Shown here one piece after another: positions 8,265-16,416 of a stretch of 64,000 nucleotides of DNA. Each line of letters begins with the position of its first letter. Within the stretch, counting starts at the first letter, position 1. This DNA is from HGM04593 sp045647885 (lineage in GTDB: Bacteria; Bacteroidota; Bacteroidia; Bacteroidales; Bacteroidaceae). The notes under the pieces were generated by a model. That model was not told the origin of the DNA. It ran no database searches and was given only the letters and a program-made list of their open reading frames with translations. The stretch lies in NCBI GenBank assembly GCA_045647885.1, contig JAZRMX010000037.1, positions 51,633-115,632 of the forward strand, in the 5' to 3' direction. A program made the translations under genes and the position numbers.

Positions 8265-9465
8265 TTTCTCTGTTTTTACTTGTAACCACACTAGTAACAG
8301 TTCCGCCGGCAACAGTTGTAACCAGCTCTGCACCCTCCTCAATATCATCAATTGAGCGCACCACCTTACCACCGGAACGCACTATTCCATAGCCAAGAGC
8401 CAGGATGCGTTCGGGCGATGCTGCCCACAGTTTCTGTTCCCACAAATCGAGTTTATGAGCCTGTTGCTGCATATAAAGTGCCGTATATACCGGCAAGCTT
8501 TGCAGGGCAACAGCCAGACGGCGACGGTTATTCTCTACAATTCCACGAGCCGAAGCCGCCAACGCCTCACGCACATCCTCGAGAGCTGCATTCTGCGCCG
8601 CAAGAGCGTGTATAAGCAACTCGGCAGCAGCCGTGGGGGTTTTCACACGGGTGTGCGCAACAGCATCGACAAGAGTATCGTCGCGCTGGTGGCCTATACC
8701 CGTTATTATGGGCAAAGGGAATTGTGCACAATTATTCGCAAGGTCGTACGTATCGAAGCATCCAAGGTCGCTTGTGGCGCCACCGCCACGTATTATAACC
8801 ACGACATCCCAAAAATCGGCATTCTGCGCAATTCTGTCAAGGGCATCAATCACCCCTTCCTCCACCTTGTTTCCCTGCATGGGCGCAGCAAACAGTTGAG
8901 GATAAAAGACAAAGCCATAAGGATTGTTTTGCAGTTGGTCGCAAAAATCGCCATATCCTGCCGCAAAAGAGGAGGATATTACTGCAACCTTTTGCGGTAG
9001 TAAGGGAAATGGCAATTCTTTATTGAGATTCAGCACACCCTCGGCAGCCAAACGGTTAAGTATCATCTGCTTGCGACGAGCAATATCGCCAAGCGTGTAG
9101 GCGGGCTCTATATCACAGACATCGAGGGAGAAACCGTAAAGCTCGTGAAAGACCACTGTAACCTTTAAAAGCACCTTAAGCCCCGCAGAAAAACGCTCGC
9201 CGGTCTCTTCAAGGAAATAGGGCTTCAACAATGAATAGATGCGTGCCCAAATGGTTCCACGCGCCTTTGCCACCATCTCCTGGGTAGCCTCATCGCGCTC
9301 CACAAGCTCTATATAACAATGCCCAGCCTGCGTCTCGCGCACCTCGCTCAACTCTCCCGTAACCCAATAGGCCGAAGGAAGGCCGTCGGCAACTGCCGCA
9401 CGCACAAGGCTGTTAAGGGAATACAGTGTTAAAGGCTCTTTCTCGTTCATCATTTTACTATCCAC
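8257..9465 (-). CDS. xseA: Exodeoxyribonuclease VII large subunit
   Basis: This is the catalytic subunit of exonuclease VII. The 402-residue protein has the N-terminal OB fold (YWVTGELSEVRETQAGHCYIELV in parts) and the catalytic domain with KVAVISSSFAAGYGDF, VVVIIRGGGATSDLGCFD and ITGIGHQRDDTLVDAVAHTRVKTPTAAAE in pieces. The C-terminal coiled coil is short. The start overlaps the end of mnmA by 16 nt; a second ATG at residue 5 or 6 would nearly remove the overlap and is equally possible. It runs directly into xseB. Confidence 0.95.
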   Translation of the reverse strand: MDSKMMNEKEPLTLYSLNSLVRAAVADGLPSAYWVTGELSEVRETQAGHCYIELVERDEATQEMVAKARGTIWARIYSLLKPYFLEETGERFSAGLKVLLKVTVVFHELYGFSLDVCDIEPAYTLGDIARRKQMILNRLAAEGVLNLNKELPFPLLPQKVAVISSSFAAGYGDFCDQLQNNPYGFVFYPQLFAAPMQGNKVEEGVIDALDRIAQNADFWDVVVIIRGGGATSDLGCFDTYDLANNCAQFPLPIITGIGHQRDDTLVDAVAHTRVKTPTAAAELLIHALAAQNAALEDVREALAASARGIVENNRRRLAVALQSLPVYTALYMQQQAHKLDLWEQKLWAASPERILALGYGIVRSGGKVVRSIDDIEEGAELVTTVAGGTVTSVVTSKNRENG

Positions 9466-10562
9466 TGATTTATACCACGTTGCGAGGCTATAAAAGCACC
9501 GCCCACCACAAGGTTACCCATATAGAAAACAGCCGACTGACCGGGAGTAATAGCCGACACACTCTCGAGAAAATGCACAAGATAGAGCCCCTCGGCAACC
9601 TGAACGGGTGGCTCGCAGGCAACAGGCTTGCTACGGTAACGCACACGCACCGTAAGCCCCTCCGAGGGAATATCACCCACCCACGAAGGCTCCTCCACAA
9701 GCATATATTCTGTGCGGAGCATCTCCTCGCCACCAAGCATCACTGTGTTTTTTGCCGCATTAATCTTCAGCACATAAGCCGGGTAGCCGAGTGCTATACC
9801 CAACCCCTTACGCTGCCCTATCGTATAGAAAGGATACCCTGCGTGCTTGCCCAGCACACGTCCCTCGCTATCGACAAATGAGCCGCCCGAGAAGCGCGCA
9901 TCAATATCGGGAACATTCTCGCGCAAGAAGTCGCGGTAATCACCGGTAATGAAGCAAACCTCCATACTCTCACCGTCGTCGGCAGCCTTTTCAAGATTAT
10001 GCAGATTCAAATAGTTGAGAACATCTTTTTTCTCCCACTCTCCCAGGGGAAAGAGCACGCGACGCAGTTGCTGTTGAGTGAGCCGCCACAAGAAATAGCT
10101 CTGATCCTTACGATGGTCGTCACCTGTGCAGATATAGACCTTTTCATCGATATTTTTCAGCCTCACATAATGCCCCGTGGCAATATATTCACAGTCTAAT
10201 TTGTCGGCCCACTCCTCGAGCTTCTTAAACTTTATTTCAGGGTTGCAATTAACACAGGGATTGGGGGTATTTCCCTGCAAATAAGAATCGATAAAATGAC
10301 GCACAACCTTCTCGCGGAACTCGTCGCGCACATCGGCAACATAATGGGGAATACCCAAGCGGGCTGCAAGGGAGGCTGCAGCCTCAACAGCCTTCAACGA
10401 GGCGTCACAAGTAACGAGCGTAACCCCGTACACATTGTAGCCCTGCTCAATGAGCATACGGCACACGGCTGTACTGTCGATTCCGCCACTCATACCCACA
10501 AGCACACTTTTGCCCGGGCAAACAGTTTCTTCTCCAACCTGCGCTATAGTATCCGACACCAT
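9450..10562 (-). CDS. mnmA: tRNA-specific 2-thiouridylase
   Basis: MnmA thiolates U34 of the tRNAs for Lys, Glu and Gln. The 370-residue protein carries the PP-loop SGGIDSTAV near residue 25, the first catalytic cysteine in NTPNPCVNCNPEIKF, the second in MEVCFITGDYRDFL, the tRNA-binding GHYVRL and DQSYFLWRL, and a C-terminal beta-barrel with FYTIGQRKGLGI. It is the first gene of a minus-strand run mnmA-xseA-xseB with overlapping ends. Bacteroidales often carry more than one MnmA-like gene, so this may be one of two paralogues. Confidence 0.95.
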   Translation of the reverse strand: MVSDTIAQVGEETVCPGKSVLVGMSGGIDSTAVCRMLIEQGYNVYGVTLVTCDASLKAVEAAASLAARLGIPHYVADVRDEFREKVVRHFIDSYLQGNTPNPCVNCNPEIKFKKLEEWADKLDCEYIATGHYVRLKNIDEKVYICTGDDHRKDQSYFLWRLTQQQLRRVLFPLGEWEKKDVLNYLNLHNLEKAADDGESMEVCFITGDYRDFLRENVPDIDARFSGGSFVDSEGRVLGKHAGYPFYTIGQRKGLGIALGYPAYVLKINAAKNTVMLGGEEMLRTEYMLVEEPSWVGDIPSEGLTVRVRYRSKPVACEPPVQVAEGLYLVHFLESVSAITPGQSAVFYMGNLVVGGAFIASQRGINQWIVK

Positions 10563-10623
10563 TTTTATCTCACTTTATAAAAAAATATCAATATTTTGTA
10601 AATTTGTGCCACCCTGTATGGAG

Positions 10624-10651
10624 CAAAGATAAACATTTTTATCTACATTTG
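10624..10651. promoter_or_regulatory. Divergent -7 boxes between mnmA and the MATE gene
   Basis: CAAAGATA at 10624-10631 reads TATCTTTG on the minus strand, towards mnmA. TACATTTG at 10644-10651 reads on the plus strand, towards the MATE gene. Both fit TAnnTTTG. No clear -33 TTTG sits at the usual spacing for either. Confidence 0.5.
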
Positions 10652-10716
10652 CGTTGCAGACATTTACTTTTATAACAATAATACAACAACAAAGCAGCAT
10701 AAAACTTTAAAGAATT

Positions 10717-12090
10717 ATGAGTGGTTCGACAAATAAAAAAGCACCAACCGAACTTGGAACAGAAAGAATAAGCAAACTACTTGTACAATATGCAGTACCT
10801 GCGATTATAGCACAGATAGCCGCATCGCTCTACAATATGATAGACAGCATATTCATTGGGCAGGGTGTGGGTGCATTGGCTATTTCGGGACTTGCCACCA
10901 CCTTCCCCTTTATGAACCTTTCGGCAGCATTCGGTGCGATGGTTGGCTTGGGTGGTGCCACACAACTTTCGGTAAAGCTGGGGCAGCGCGACTATGAATC
11001 GGCAAAACTGATTTTGGGCAACATCGTAACGCTGAACATAATTGTGGGAGCACTTTTTGCAGCAATCTCCCTGCTTTTCCTCGATGACATTCTATACTTC
11101 TTTGGAGCAAGCGAAGCTACCCTGCCTTATGCACGCGACTATATGGTGGTTATACTTTACGGCAACATCGTAACCCACCTTTACTTTGGTATAAATGCAG
11201 CATTGAGAGCGTCGGGACACCCTCGCCAAGCGATGATGGCAACCATTATCACCGTAATAAACAACATAATACTCACTCCGATATTCATCTATGTTTTCGA
11301 CTGGGGAATAGCCGGTGCCGCACTTGCAACCATTATAGCACAGTGCACCACTCTCGTGTGGCAGATACGCCTTTTGAGTAACCCAAACGAGCTGCTGCAC
11401 CTGCAACGTGGTATCTACCGACTGAAGAACGAGATTGTCAAAGCCATATTAAGTATTGGTATGTCGCCATTCTTCATAAACGCGGCAGCCTGTCTTGTGG
11501 TGATTATAGTGAACAAAAGCTTGCGCAGCTATGGCGAGGACGGCGACATTGCCATAGCGTCATACGGTATTGCAAACAGGTTTATGTTTATCTTCGTAAT
11601 GATTGTACTCGGCCTTACACAAGGTATGCAGCCCATTGTCGGATATAACTTTGGTGCGAAACAGCACAAACGCGTAAACGAGGTATTCAAACTCACCTGC
11701 ATAAGCGCCACCTTGGTTATGGTCATAGGATTTTTGCTCGGCGAGATTATCCCCGAGACCATTGCACGCGCCTTTACCACAGAAGAGATACTGATTACCG
11801 GCGCAGCGAAAGCTATGAGAATTATGGCGTGTATGATGCCTTTGATTGGTTTCCAGATGGTAACCACCAACTTCTTCCAAAGCATCGGCCTGGTAAAAAA
11901 ATCAATCTTTTTATCACTCACCCGACAGATACTCCTGCTCATTCCATTATTGCTCATTCTGCCTCTTTTCTACGGTGAGAATGGTGTATGGTACAGCCTG
12001 CCTATATCCGATTTTGCAGCAGCGGTACTTACCACAATAATGCTGAAAAAACAATTCAGTGAGTGGAACAGGCAACACATAATGCAATAA
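10717..12090 (+). CDS. MATE-family efflux transporter
   Basis: This 457-residue membrane protein has about twelve hydrophobic segments in two similar halves, as in MATE cation antiporters, which export drugs or metabolites using Na+ or H+ gradients. Motifs of the first half include AVPAIIAQIAASLYNMIDSIFIGQGVG and GLGGATQLSVKLGQ (in parts). The second half has GLTQGMQPIVGYNFGAKQHKRV. The start ATG at 10717 follows a divergent promoter region. It is followed by the kinase-like gene after 22 nt. The substrate is unknown. Confidence 0.93.
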   Translation: MSGSTNKKAPTELGTERISKLLVQYAVPAIIAQIAASLYNMIDSIFIGQGVGALAISGLATTFPFMNLSAAFGAMVGLGGATQLSVKLGQRDYESAKLILGNIVTLNIIVGALFAAISLLFLDDILYFFGASEATLPYARDYMVVILYGNIVTHLYFGINAALRASGHPRQAMMATIITVINNIILTPIFIYVFDWGIAGAALATIIAQCTTLVWQIRLLSNPNELLHLQRGIYRLKNEIVKAILSIGMSPFFINAAACLVVIIVNKSLRSYGEDGDIAIASYGIANRFMFIFVMIVLGLTQGMQPIVGYNFGAKQHKRVNEVFKLTCISATLVMVIGFLLGEIIPETIARAFTTEEILITGAAKAMRIMACMMPLIGFQMVTTNFFQSIGLVKKSIFLSLTRQILLLIPLLLILPLFYGENGVWYSLPISDFAAAVLTTIMLKKQFSEWNRQHIMQ

Positions 12091-12112
12091 AGAATATTCA
12101 AACATATACAAT

Positions 12113-12733
12113 ATGAAAAAATTCGTCATTTCAATAGGACGTCAGCTTGGCAGCGGTGGCAAGGAGATTGCCGAAAAATTGTCGGAACACCTGCATATAC
12201 CCGTGTATGACAAGAAATTATTAGAGGTTGCAGCAAAGGAGAGCGGACTCGATGCCACTGTGTTTGAAAATGCCGATGAAAAGGAGTCAAACAGCCTCTT
12301 CGGCGGCTTCTTCAGCATACACGGTTCACTGTCGGGGTTTGTTTCGGGCGGCAGCTGTATGGAGAGCGACCAGCTATTCCTTATACAAAGTGAGGCCATA
12401 CGCAAAATTGCTGAAAGGGAGGCGTGCATAATCATTGGCCGTTGCGCAGAGTATGTACTGCGCGAGAACCCCGATATGGTGAGCATATTCATTACCGCCG
12501 ACACCGATGAGCGAGTAAGACGCGTTGCAAAGAAGGAGATGCTGAACCTGGAGAAGGCGAAGGAAAAGATTGAGAAAGGCGACAAAAAACGCCGTTCATA
12601 CCACGACTATTACGCCACAACACGCTGGGGTGAGGCACAGAGCTATGACCTATGTATAAACTCTTCGCTTATGGGTATTGAGGGCACAGTCGATTTCCTG
12701 TATAGCTTCATAAAAGCACGTTTCGATTTATGA
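12113..12733 (+). CDS. Cytidylate kinase-like family protein
   Basis: This 206-residue protein belongs to the cytidylate kinase-like (AAA_26) family. It has a P-loop variant SIGRQLGSGGKEIAEKL at the start, YDKKLLEVAAKESGL, and CIIIGRCAEYVL with IFITADTDERVRRV. A glycine/serine-rich insertion (residues about 60-85) carries a cysteine. These proteins are distinct from CMK proper and their nucleotide substrate is unclear. Its stop overlaps the start of the phosphoesterase gene by 4 nt (ATGA). Confidence 0.88.
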   Translation: MKKFVISIGRQLGSGGKEIAEKLSEHLHIPVYDKKLLEVAAKESGLDATVFENADEKESNSLFGGFFSIHGSLSGFVSGGSCMESDQLFLIQSEAIRKIAEREACIIIGRCAEYVLRENPDMVSIFITADTDERVRRVAKKEMLNLEKAKEKIEKGDKKRRSYHDYYATTRWGEAQSYDLCINSSLMGIEGTVDFLYSFIKARFDL

Positions 12734-13218
12734 TAAGGATTGGGCTGCTGAGCGACACGCATAGCTGGTGGGACGACAAATACCTGATACACTTCAACGA
12801 CTGCGACGAAATATGGCACGCAGGTGACATTGGCTCAATGCGCATAATAGAACAACTCGAAGCCCATTGCCCGGTGAGAGGAGTGTGCGGCAACATTGAC
12901 GGCACGGATGTACGTTACCGTTTCAAGGAGATTGCACGGTTCAAGGTGGAGGATTGCAATGTACTTATGAAACACATTGGCGGCTACCCCGGACGCTACG
13001 ACATATCCATACGCAAAGAGGTGTATACCGAAAAACCGCAGATATTCATCTCGGGGCACTCGCATATACTTAAAGTGGAGTATGACAAACTCATCGACTG
13101 CCTGCACATAAACCCCGGTGCTGCCGGAAAGCAGGGGTGGCAACAGGTACGCACGTTGGTAAAATTCACCATAGACGGGCGAAAAATCAAGGATTTGGAG
13201 GTTATAGAACTTGCATAA
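12730..13218 (+). CDS. YfcE/MJ0936-type metallophosphodiesterase
   Basis: This 162-residue protein shows the calcineurin-like metal motifs: GLLSDTHSWW (D, H), WHAGDIGS (GD), VCGNIDG (GN), and ISGHSHI (GHSH). It fits the small YfcE/MJ0936 phosphodiesterases, which hydrolyse phosphodiesters in vitro and whose natural substrate is not settled. The final INPGAAGKQGW also fits the family. It overlaps the upstream kinase-like gene by 4 nt and ends 6 nt before a hairpin. Confidence 0.92.
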   Translation: MIRIGLLSDTHSWWDDKYLIHFNDCDEIWHAGDIGSMRIIEQLEAHCPVRGVCGNIDGTDVRYRFKEIARFKVEDCNVLMKHIGGYPGRYDISIRKEVYTEKPQIFISGHSHILKVEYDKLIDCLHINPGAAGKQGWQQVRTLVKFTIDGRKIKDLEVIELA

Positions 13219-13224
13219 ACATAA

Positions 13225-13248
13225 GAGGGCGACCCAAAGGTCGCCCTC
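13225..13248. terminator. Hairpin between convergent genes
   Basis: GAGGGCGACC and GGTCGCCCTC form a perfect 10-bp stem around CAAA. The T-tract on the plus side is weak (ATTGCTTGTG). It lies between the convergent phosphodiesterase and kinase-like genes and may serve one or both. Confidence 0.6.
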
Positions 13249-13293
13249 ATTGCTTGTGTTTGAATCAAAAGAGCTCTTTTAGCAATCGCCCTA

Positions 13294-14040
13294 CTATTTC
13301 TTCTTAAGTTTATTCTTCAGAATAACTTTCTTCACACGCTTGAAACGGAAGGACAATATCTGGTACAAAACCACCATTGGAAGAGCATCAATTCTCTCGC
13401 CATAGATGCGCGAAAGGTCTATCAGTTTCTCCAGTTCAGTGAAACATTGCTCAAGAGAGAATGCCATATCCTTGACTGTGGCTTTGGCATTGAATTTCAT
13501 TCTGTTTATATCGGTAAGCGCAAAGTTGTACTGCCCGCTCGCAGCGTCTTTGTAATAGAAAACATTACCGCCGTTCATATCCATTGGTATTATCCCCTTT
13601 TCGTGTACCGACATAAGATAGTCCACAAAAGCATTAAGTATCCTATCGCGTTCTTCGCACGACACAGAGCCGTCATAAACGCCTTCGAGCAGATTGTAAG
13701 GTACATATTTCGATATAAAAATTCCGGTACTGAAGAGACCGTTCTCGCGCGACTCGAAGTAGGCCACGGGGAAGGGAGTGTCCACTCCGGCCTCTAACAG
13801 CTTTATTGCATACTCGTAGGCACGGCGGGCTTTCGATTTCCGAAAAAGAGTATAGGCTATTCTGTTTACAAGAATAGGGCGCTTATAACGCTTTACCACA
13901 AATTCCTCACCGGCAATGGTAACCTTCTCCACAACGTTTCTCTTATTGCAGTAAACCACGTCGGGGGTATAATTGCCTTTTACAACCTCAATGAGTTCTG
14001 ACGCTATTGAGTGGTATCGGGGATTTATTACTTTCTTCAA
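13294..14040 (-). CDS. LPS-kinase-like (Kdo/WaaP family) protein
   Basis: This 248-residue protein has a protein-kinase-like fold of the lipopolysaccharide kinase type: FVVKRYK with the ATP-binding lysine, a catalytic-loop-like GIIPMDMNGGNVFY, and an Asp of the metal site in ALTDINRMKF. It probably phosphorylates a sugar of the LPS core at the inner membrane, by family analogy. Lysine-rich ends (FKRVKKVILKNKLKKK) suggest contact with phospholipid or LPS. It follows the endonuclease gene by 54 nt on the same strand. Confidence 0.8.
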   Translation of the reverse strand: MKKVINPRYHSIASELIEVVKGNYTPDVVYCNKRNVVEKVTIAGEEFVVKRYKRPILVNRIAYTLFRKSKARRAYEYAIKLLEAGVDTPFPVAYFESRENGLFSTGIFISKYVPYNLLEGVYDGSVSCEERDRILNAFVDYLMSVHEKGIIPMDMNGGNVFYYKDAASGQYNFALTDINRMKFNAKATVKDMAFSLEQCFTELEKLIDLSRIYGERIDALPMVVLYQILSFRFKRVKKVILKNKLKKK

Positions 14041-14094
14041 AACTTTTACCTTTATATATTCTTAAACACTTATGTATCGCACCCGGTTTGCTGG

Positions 14095-16194
14095 TTATTC
14101 CACAACAGAGCCAAGAATTATTGAGACAATCATTGTTACATCTCCAACATCCACGCTGCCATTTTTATTCAAGTCGGCCGCATCGGTTGAAGGAATTGTG
14201 CCCAAAATCATAGATACGATATTGGTAACATCGGCAACATTTACATTGCCATCGCCATCAATGTCACCAGCAACAGTTTCCTCTTCATCTGTTGACGATA
14301 TTGGGGATTTTGCAAAAATCTTCACGTTCTTCTGTGTACCGGTGTAGCAAGAAAAACGGGGAGCACTGGTATTGTACTGCATTTTATTGCGAGTGTAAGA
14401 ACCCTGCGAAACAATCTCGGCGGCATTACCACTACCGATGGTTATAACCCAGCTTGCAGCATCGGTTACCGATTCCACAGAGCGCATATAGTTACTACTG
14501 CTTGATACTGCTGCAAGATACTGGCCACCGGCATCAAAAGCAAAGCTACCATCTTTTGTTCCCTCGGCAAGCACAAGAATCTGTGTGCCTGCAGGGTATG
14601 AGATTATTGAGTCACCGGCAATTACAGCACCTTCAATGCGCTCGCGATAGTTATTGGCCTGCGCACCCATTACGAATGTATCGTAAACAATTATTACAGA
14701 GTCGCCCACGGTGAGCTGCGAAGCATCGGTCACAAGGCGGAAACTTCCATATTCAAAATTGCCGTCGTTGCCCACATTGCCGGGATTATCGTTGCCATCC
14801 TCCTCGTCATCGTTGTTGTCATCACCGGGAATTTCGGTATCGTCACCAGAAGGTTCACCAAGTTTACCCTCTACAAGCAGGTTCTTCACCTCCCAGGTTC
14901 CGGCTTTAGTGGTGGTTGATGTGTACTTGAATGCTATAGTAACATTGCTCTTGCCCATAAACTCGGCAGGCATCAACACTTTACCTGTACTTGTAAATGT
15001 CCAGTCGGAGCTGTTTTCAACAACAGAGTAATCTATCGCAGTCCAGGTTGCAGTTGAAACATCGCCCGAATAGTTATAACTTACAAGTAGCTGGTTATGC
15101 TCAGCAAGTTTGCCGGTCTCGTTATATTTTGTTACATAATCAAACGAAATGAAGACGCTGTCCATAGCGGTCAAATCCATAGAAGGAGATATCAACCAGC
15201 TCTCTGCCGCATTGTTTACGTTTGAAACATAAGCGGTTATATAAGCCGAGTTGTATTTTATAGTCCAAGAATAGTCGCTTGCGGTGCAATACTGTGTAAA
15301 ATCACCTAAAGAGGTTGAGAAAGGCTCGTTTATTATATAATTGCCGGTATTATCGTCTGTGTCACCACCAACAGTACCACCGCCAATAACCGCGCCATCG
15401 AGATTGAATATGTAATTGACAGAGTCGCCCCATACATACTCGGCAAGCTGAGGATAATCGATATAAGGGTTACGATTTCCTTGAACAGCATAAACAGCAT
15501 TATTGCGCGCAACCTCCTTCTCACTCACAGGGTCTTGCTTGCTCCAGCGCAGCAACAGCTCCACAGCCCAAGGCTTTAGTGTGGGATAAGCGCTGTTCTC
15601 GTAGTTCATCCAAGTGTATTCGTATGTAAGATCTTGATAACAAGTGAACATATACATAAATGTACGCGCGAAGTCACCCTTGTACTCATCGCAAGGCTCG
15701 TATGCATTTATGGAGCTGCCGTTTATGGTAGCCTTGCCCACAAAAGTCACGCCGTTGTCCCAAGTAACGCTCTCAAGCTCGGCAAGAGGATAGTTGCTCT
15801 TGCGGCTGTTTGCTGTCTGATCCGATGGGTTAAGGTGGTGAAGGTCGCAGTAGGCGTTGTTATTCGCTCCACCCCACCAACTTTTTGCCACACTATGCTC
15901 AATATTCATACCGCTTATTTTGTCGCCCTTGTTGCCAAAGTAGCGCACCTCCGACGAGTACATATCGTAGACCCTGTTGGTTACAGGGTCGCGGTCGGTA
16001 GAATAAAATGCATCCCAAGTACCACTATTGTAGGTTATCTTTTTATGATTTTTTACAAGGTTATATAACGCATTCTTCAATGTTGCACCACCCTTTACGC
16101 CGTCGATAGAGGTGTAATACTCTTTCTGTGCAGAAACAGCAAGACTTAAACAAAAGAGAAGAAGAAAAAGAACTGTTTTTCTAATAGATTGCAT
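14095..16194 (-). CDS. Secreted endonuclease I family nuclease with C-terminal dockerin
   Basis: A signal peptide (residues 1-22, ending SLAVSAQ) is followed by an endonuclease I (EndA/Vvn-type) domain to about residue 260. Its metal-finger motifs are visible: GMNIEHSVAKSWWGG and CDLHHLNPSDQTANSRK, with the expected His and Asn. A jelly-roll domain of the choice-of-anchor J type follows (about 285-445, SWLISPSMDLTAMDS), then an Asp-rich linker, another beta domain (about 485-620) and a dockerin-like pair of Ca loops (GDIDGDGNVNVADVT, DLNKNGSVDVGDVT) at the C-terminus. The likely role is extracellular DNA degradation while attached to a partner at the surface. The long multi-domain form is unlike the compact E. 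coli EndA. Confidence 0.88.
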   Translation of the reverse strand: MQSIRKTVLFLLLFCLSLAVSAQKEYYTSIDGVKGGATLKNALYNLVKNHKKITYNSGTWDAFYSTDRDPVTNRVYDMYSSEVRYFGNKGDKISGMNIEHSVAKSWWGGANNNAYCDLHHLNPSDQTANSRKSNYPLAELESVTWDNGVTFVGKATINGSSINAYEPCDEYKGDFARTFMYMFTCYQDLTYEYTWMNYENSAYPTLKPWAVELLLRWSKQDPVSEKEVARNNAVYAVQGNRNPYIDYPQLAEYVWGDSVNYIFNLDGAVIGGGTVGGDTDDNTGNYIINEPFSTSLGDFTQYCTASDYSWTIKYNSAYITAYVSNVNNAAESWLISPSMDLTAMDSVFISFDYVTKYNETGKLAEHNQLLVSYNYSGDVSTATWTAIDYSVVENSSDWTFTSTGKVLMPAEFMGKSNVTIAFKYTSTTTKAGTWEVKNLLVEGKLGEPSGDDTEIPGDDNNDDEEDGNDNPGNVGNDGNFEYGSFRLVTDASQLTVGDSVIIVYDTFVMGAQANNYRERIEGAVIAGDSIISYPAGTQILVLAEGTKDGSFAFDAGGQYLAAVSSSSNYMRSVESVTDAASWVITIGSGNAAEIVSQGSYTRNKMQYNTSAPRFSCYTGTQKNVKIFAKSPISSTDEEETVAGDIDGDGNVNVADVTNIVSMILGTIPSTDAADLNKNGSVDVGDVTMIVSIILGSVVE

Positions 16195-16276
16195 ATTGGT
16201 ATCTTTTTAACGGCCGGAAAGGTGTAAAAAAGCCTGCCAGTCGGTTATTACATTATTAAAATAAATAAAATTTTCG

Positions 16277-16333
16277 CAAAGTTACGTTTTTATTTTAAAT
16301 AGCGCACTCATTTAAAATATATTTATAACTTTG
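16277..16333. promoter_or_regulatory. Divergent -7 boxes for the endonuclease gene and mutAB
   Basis: CAAAGTTA (16277-16284) reads TAACTTTG on the minus strand. TAACTTTG is at 16326-16333 on the plus strand. With flanks they form a perfect 10-bp inverted pair, CGCAAAGTTA and TAACTTTGCG. Clear -33 boxes at normal spacing are not seen. Confidence 0.5.
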
Positions 16334-16416
16334 CGTTAGTTACTATTTGCGATAAATGACAAAACAGATGCAAAAATGGTAACAACCGCGTTTGAAAACA
16401 TAAAAAACATATATTT

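Noticed and set aside
8265..8372. Longer N-terminus for the exonuclease VII small subunit
   Set aside because: The added residues are the xseA end read in another frame and do not resemble XseB.
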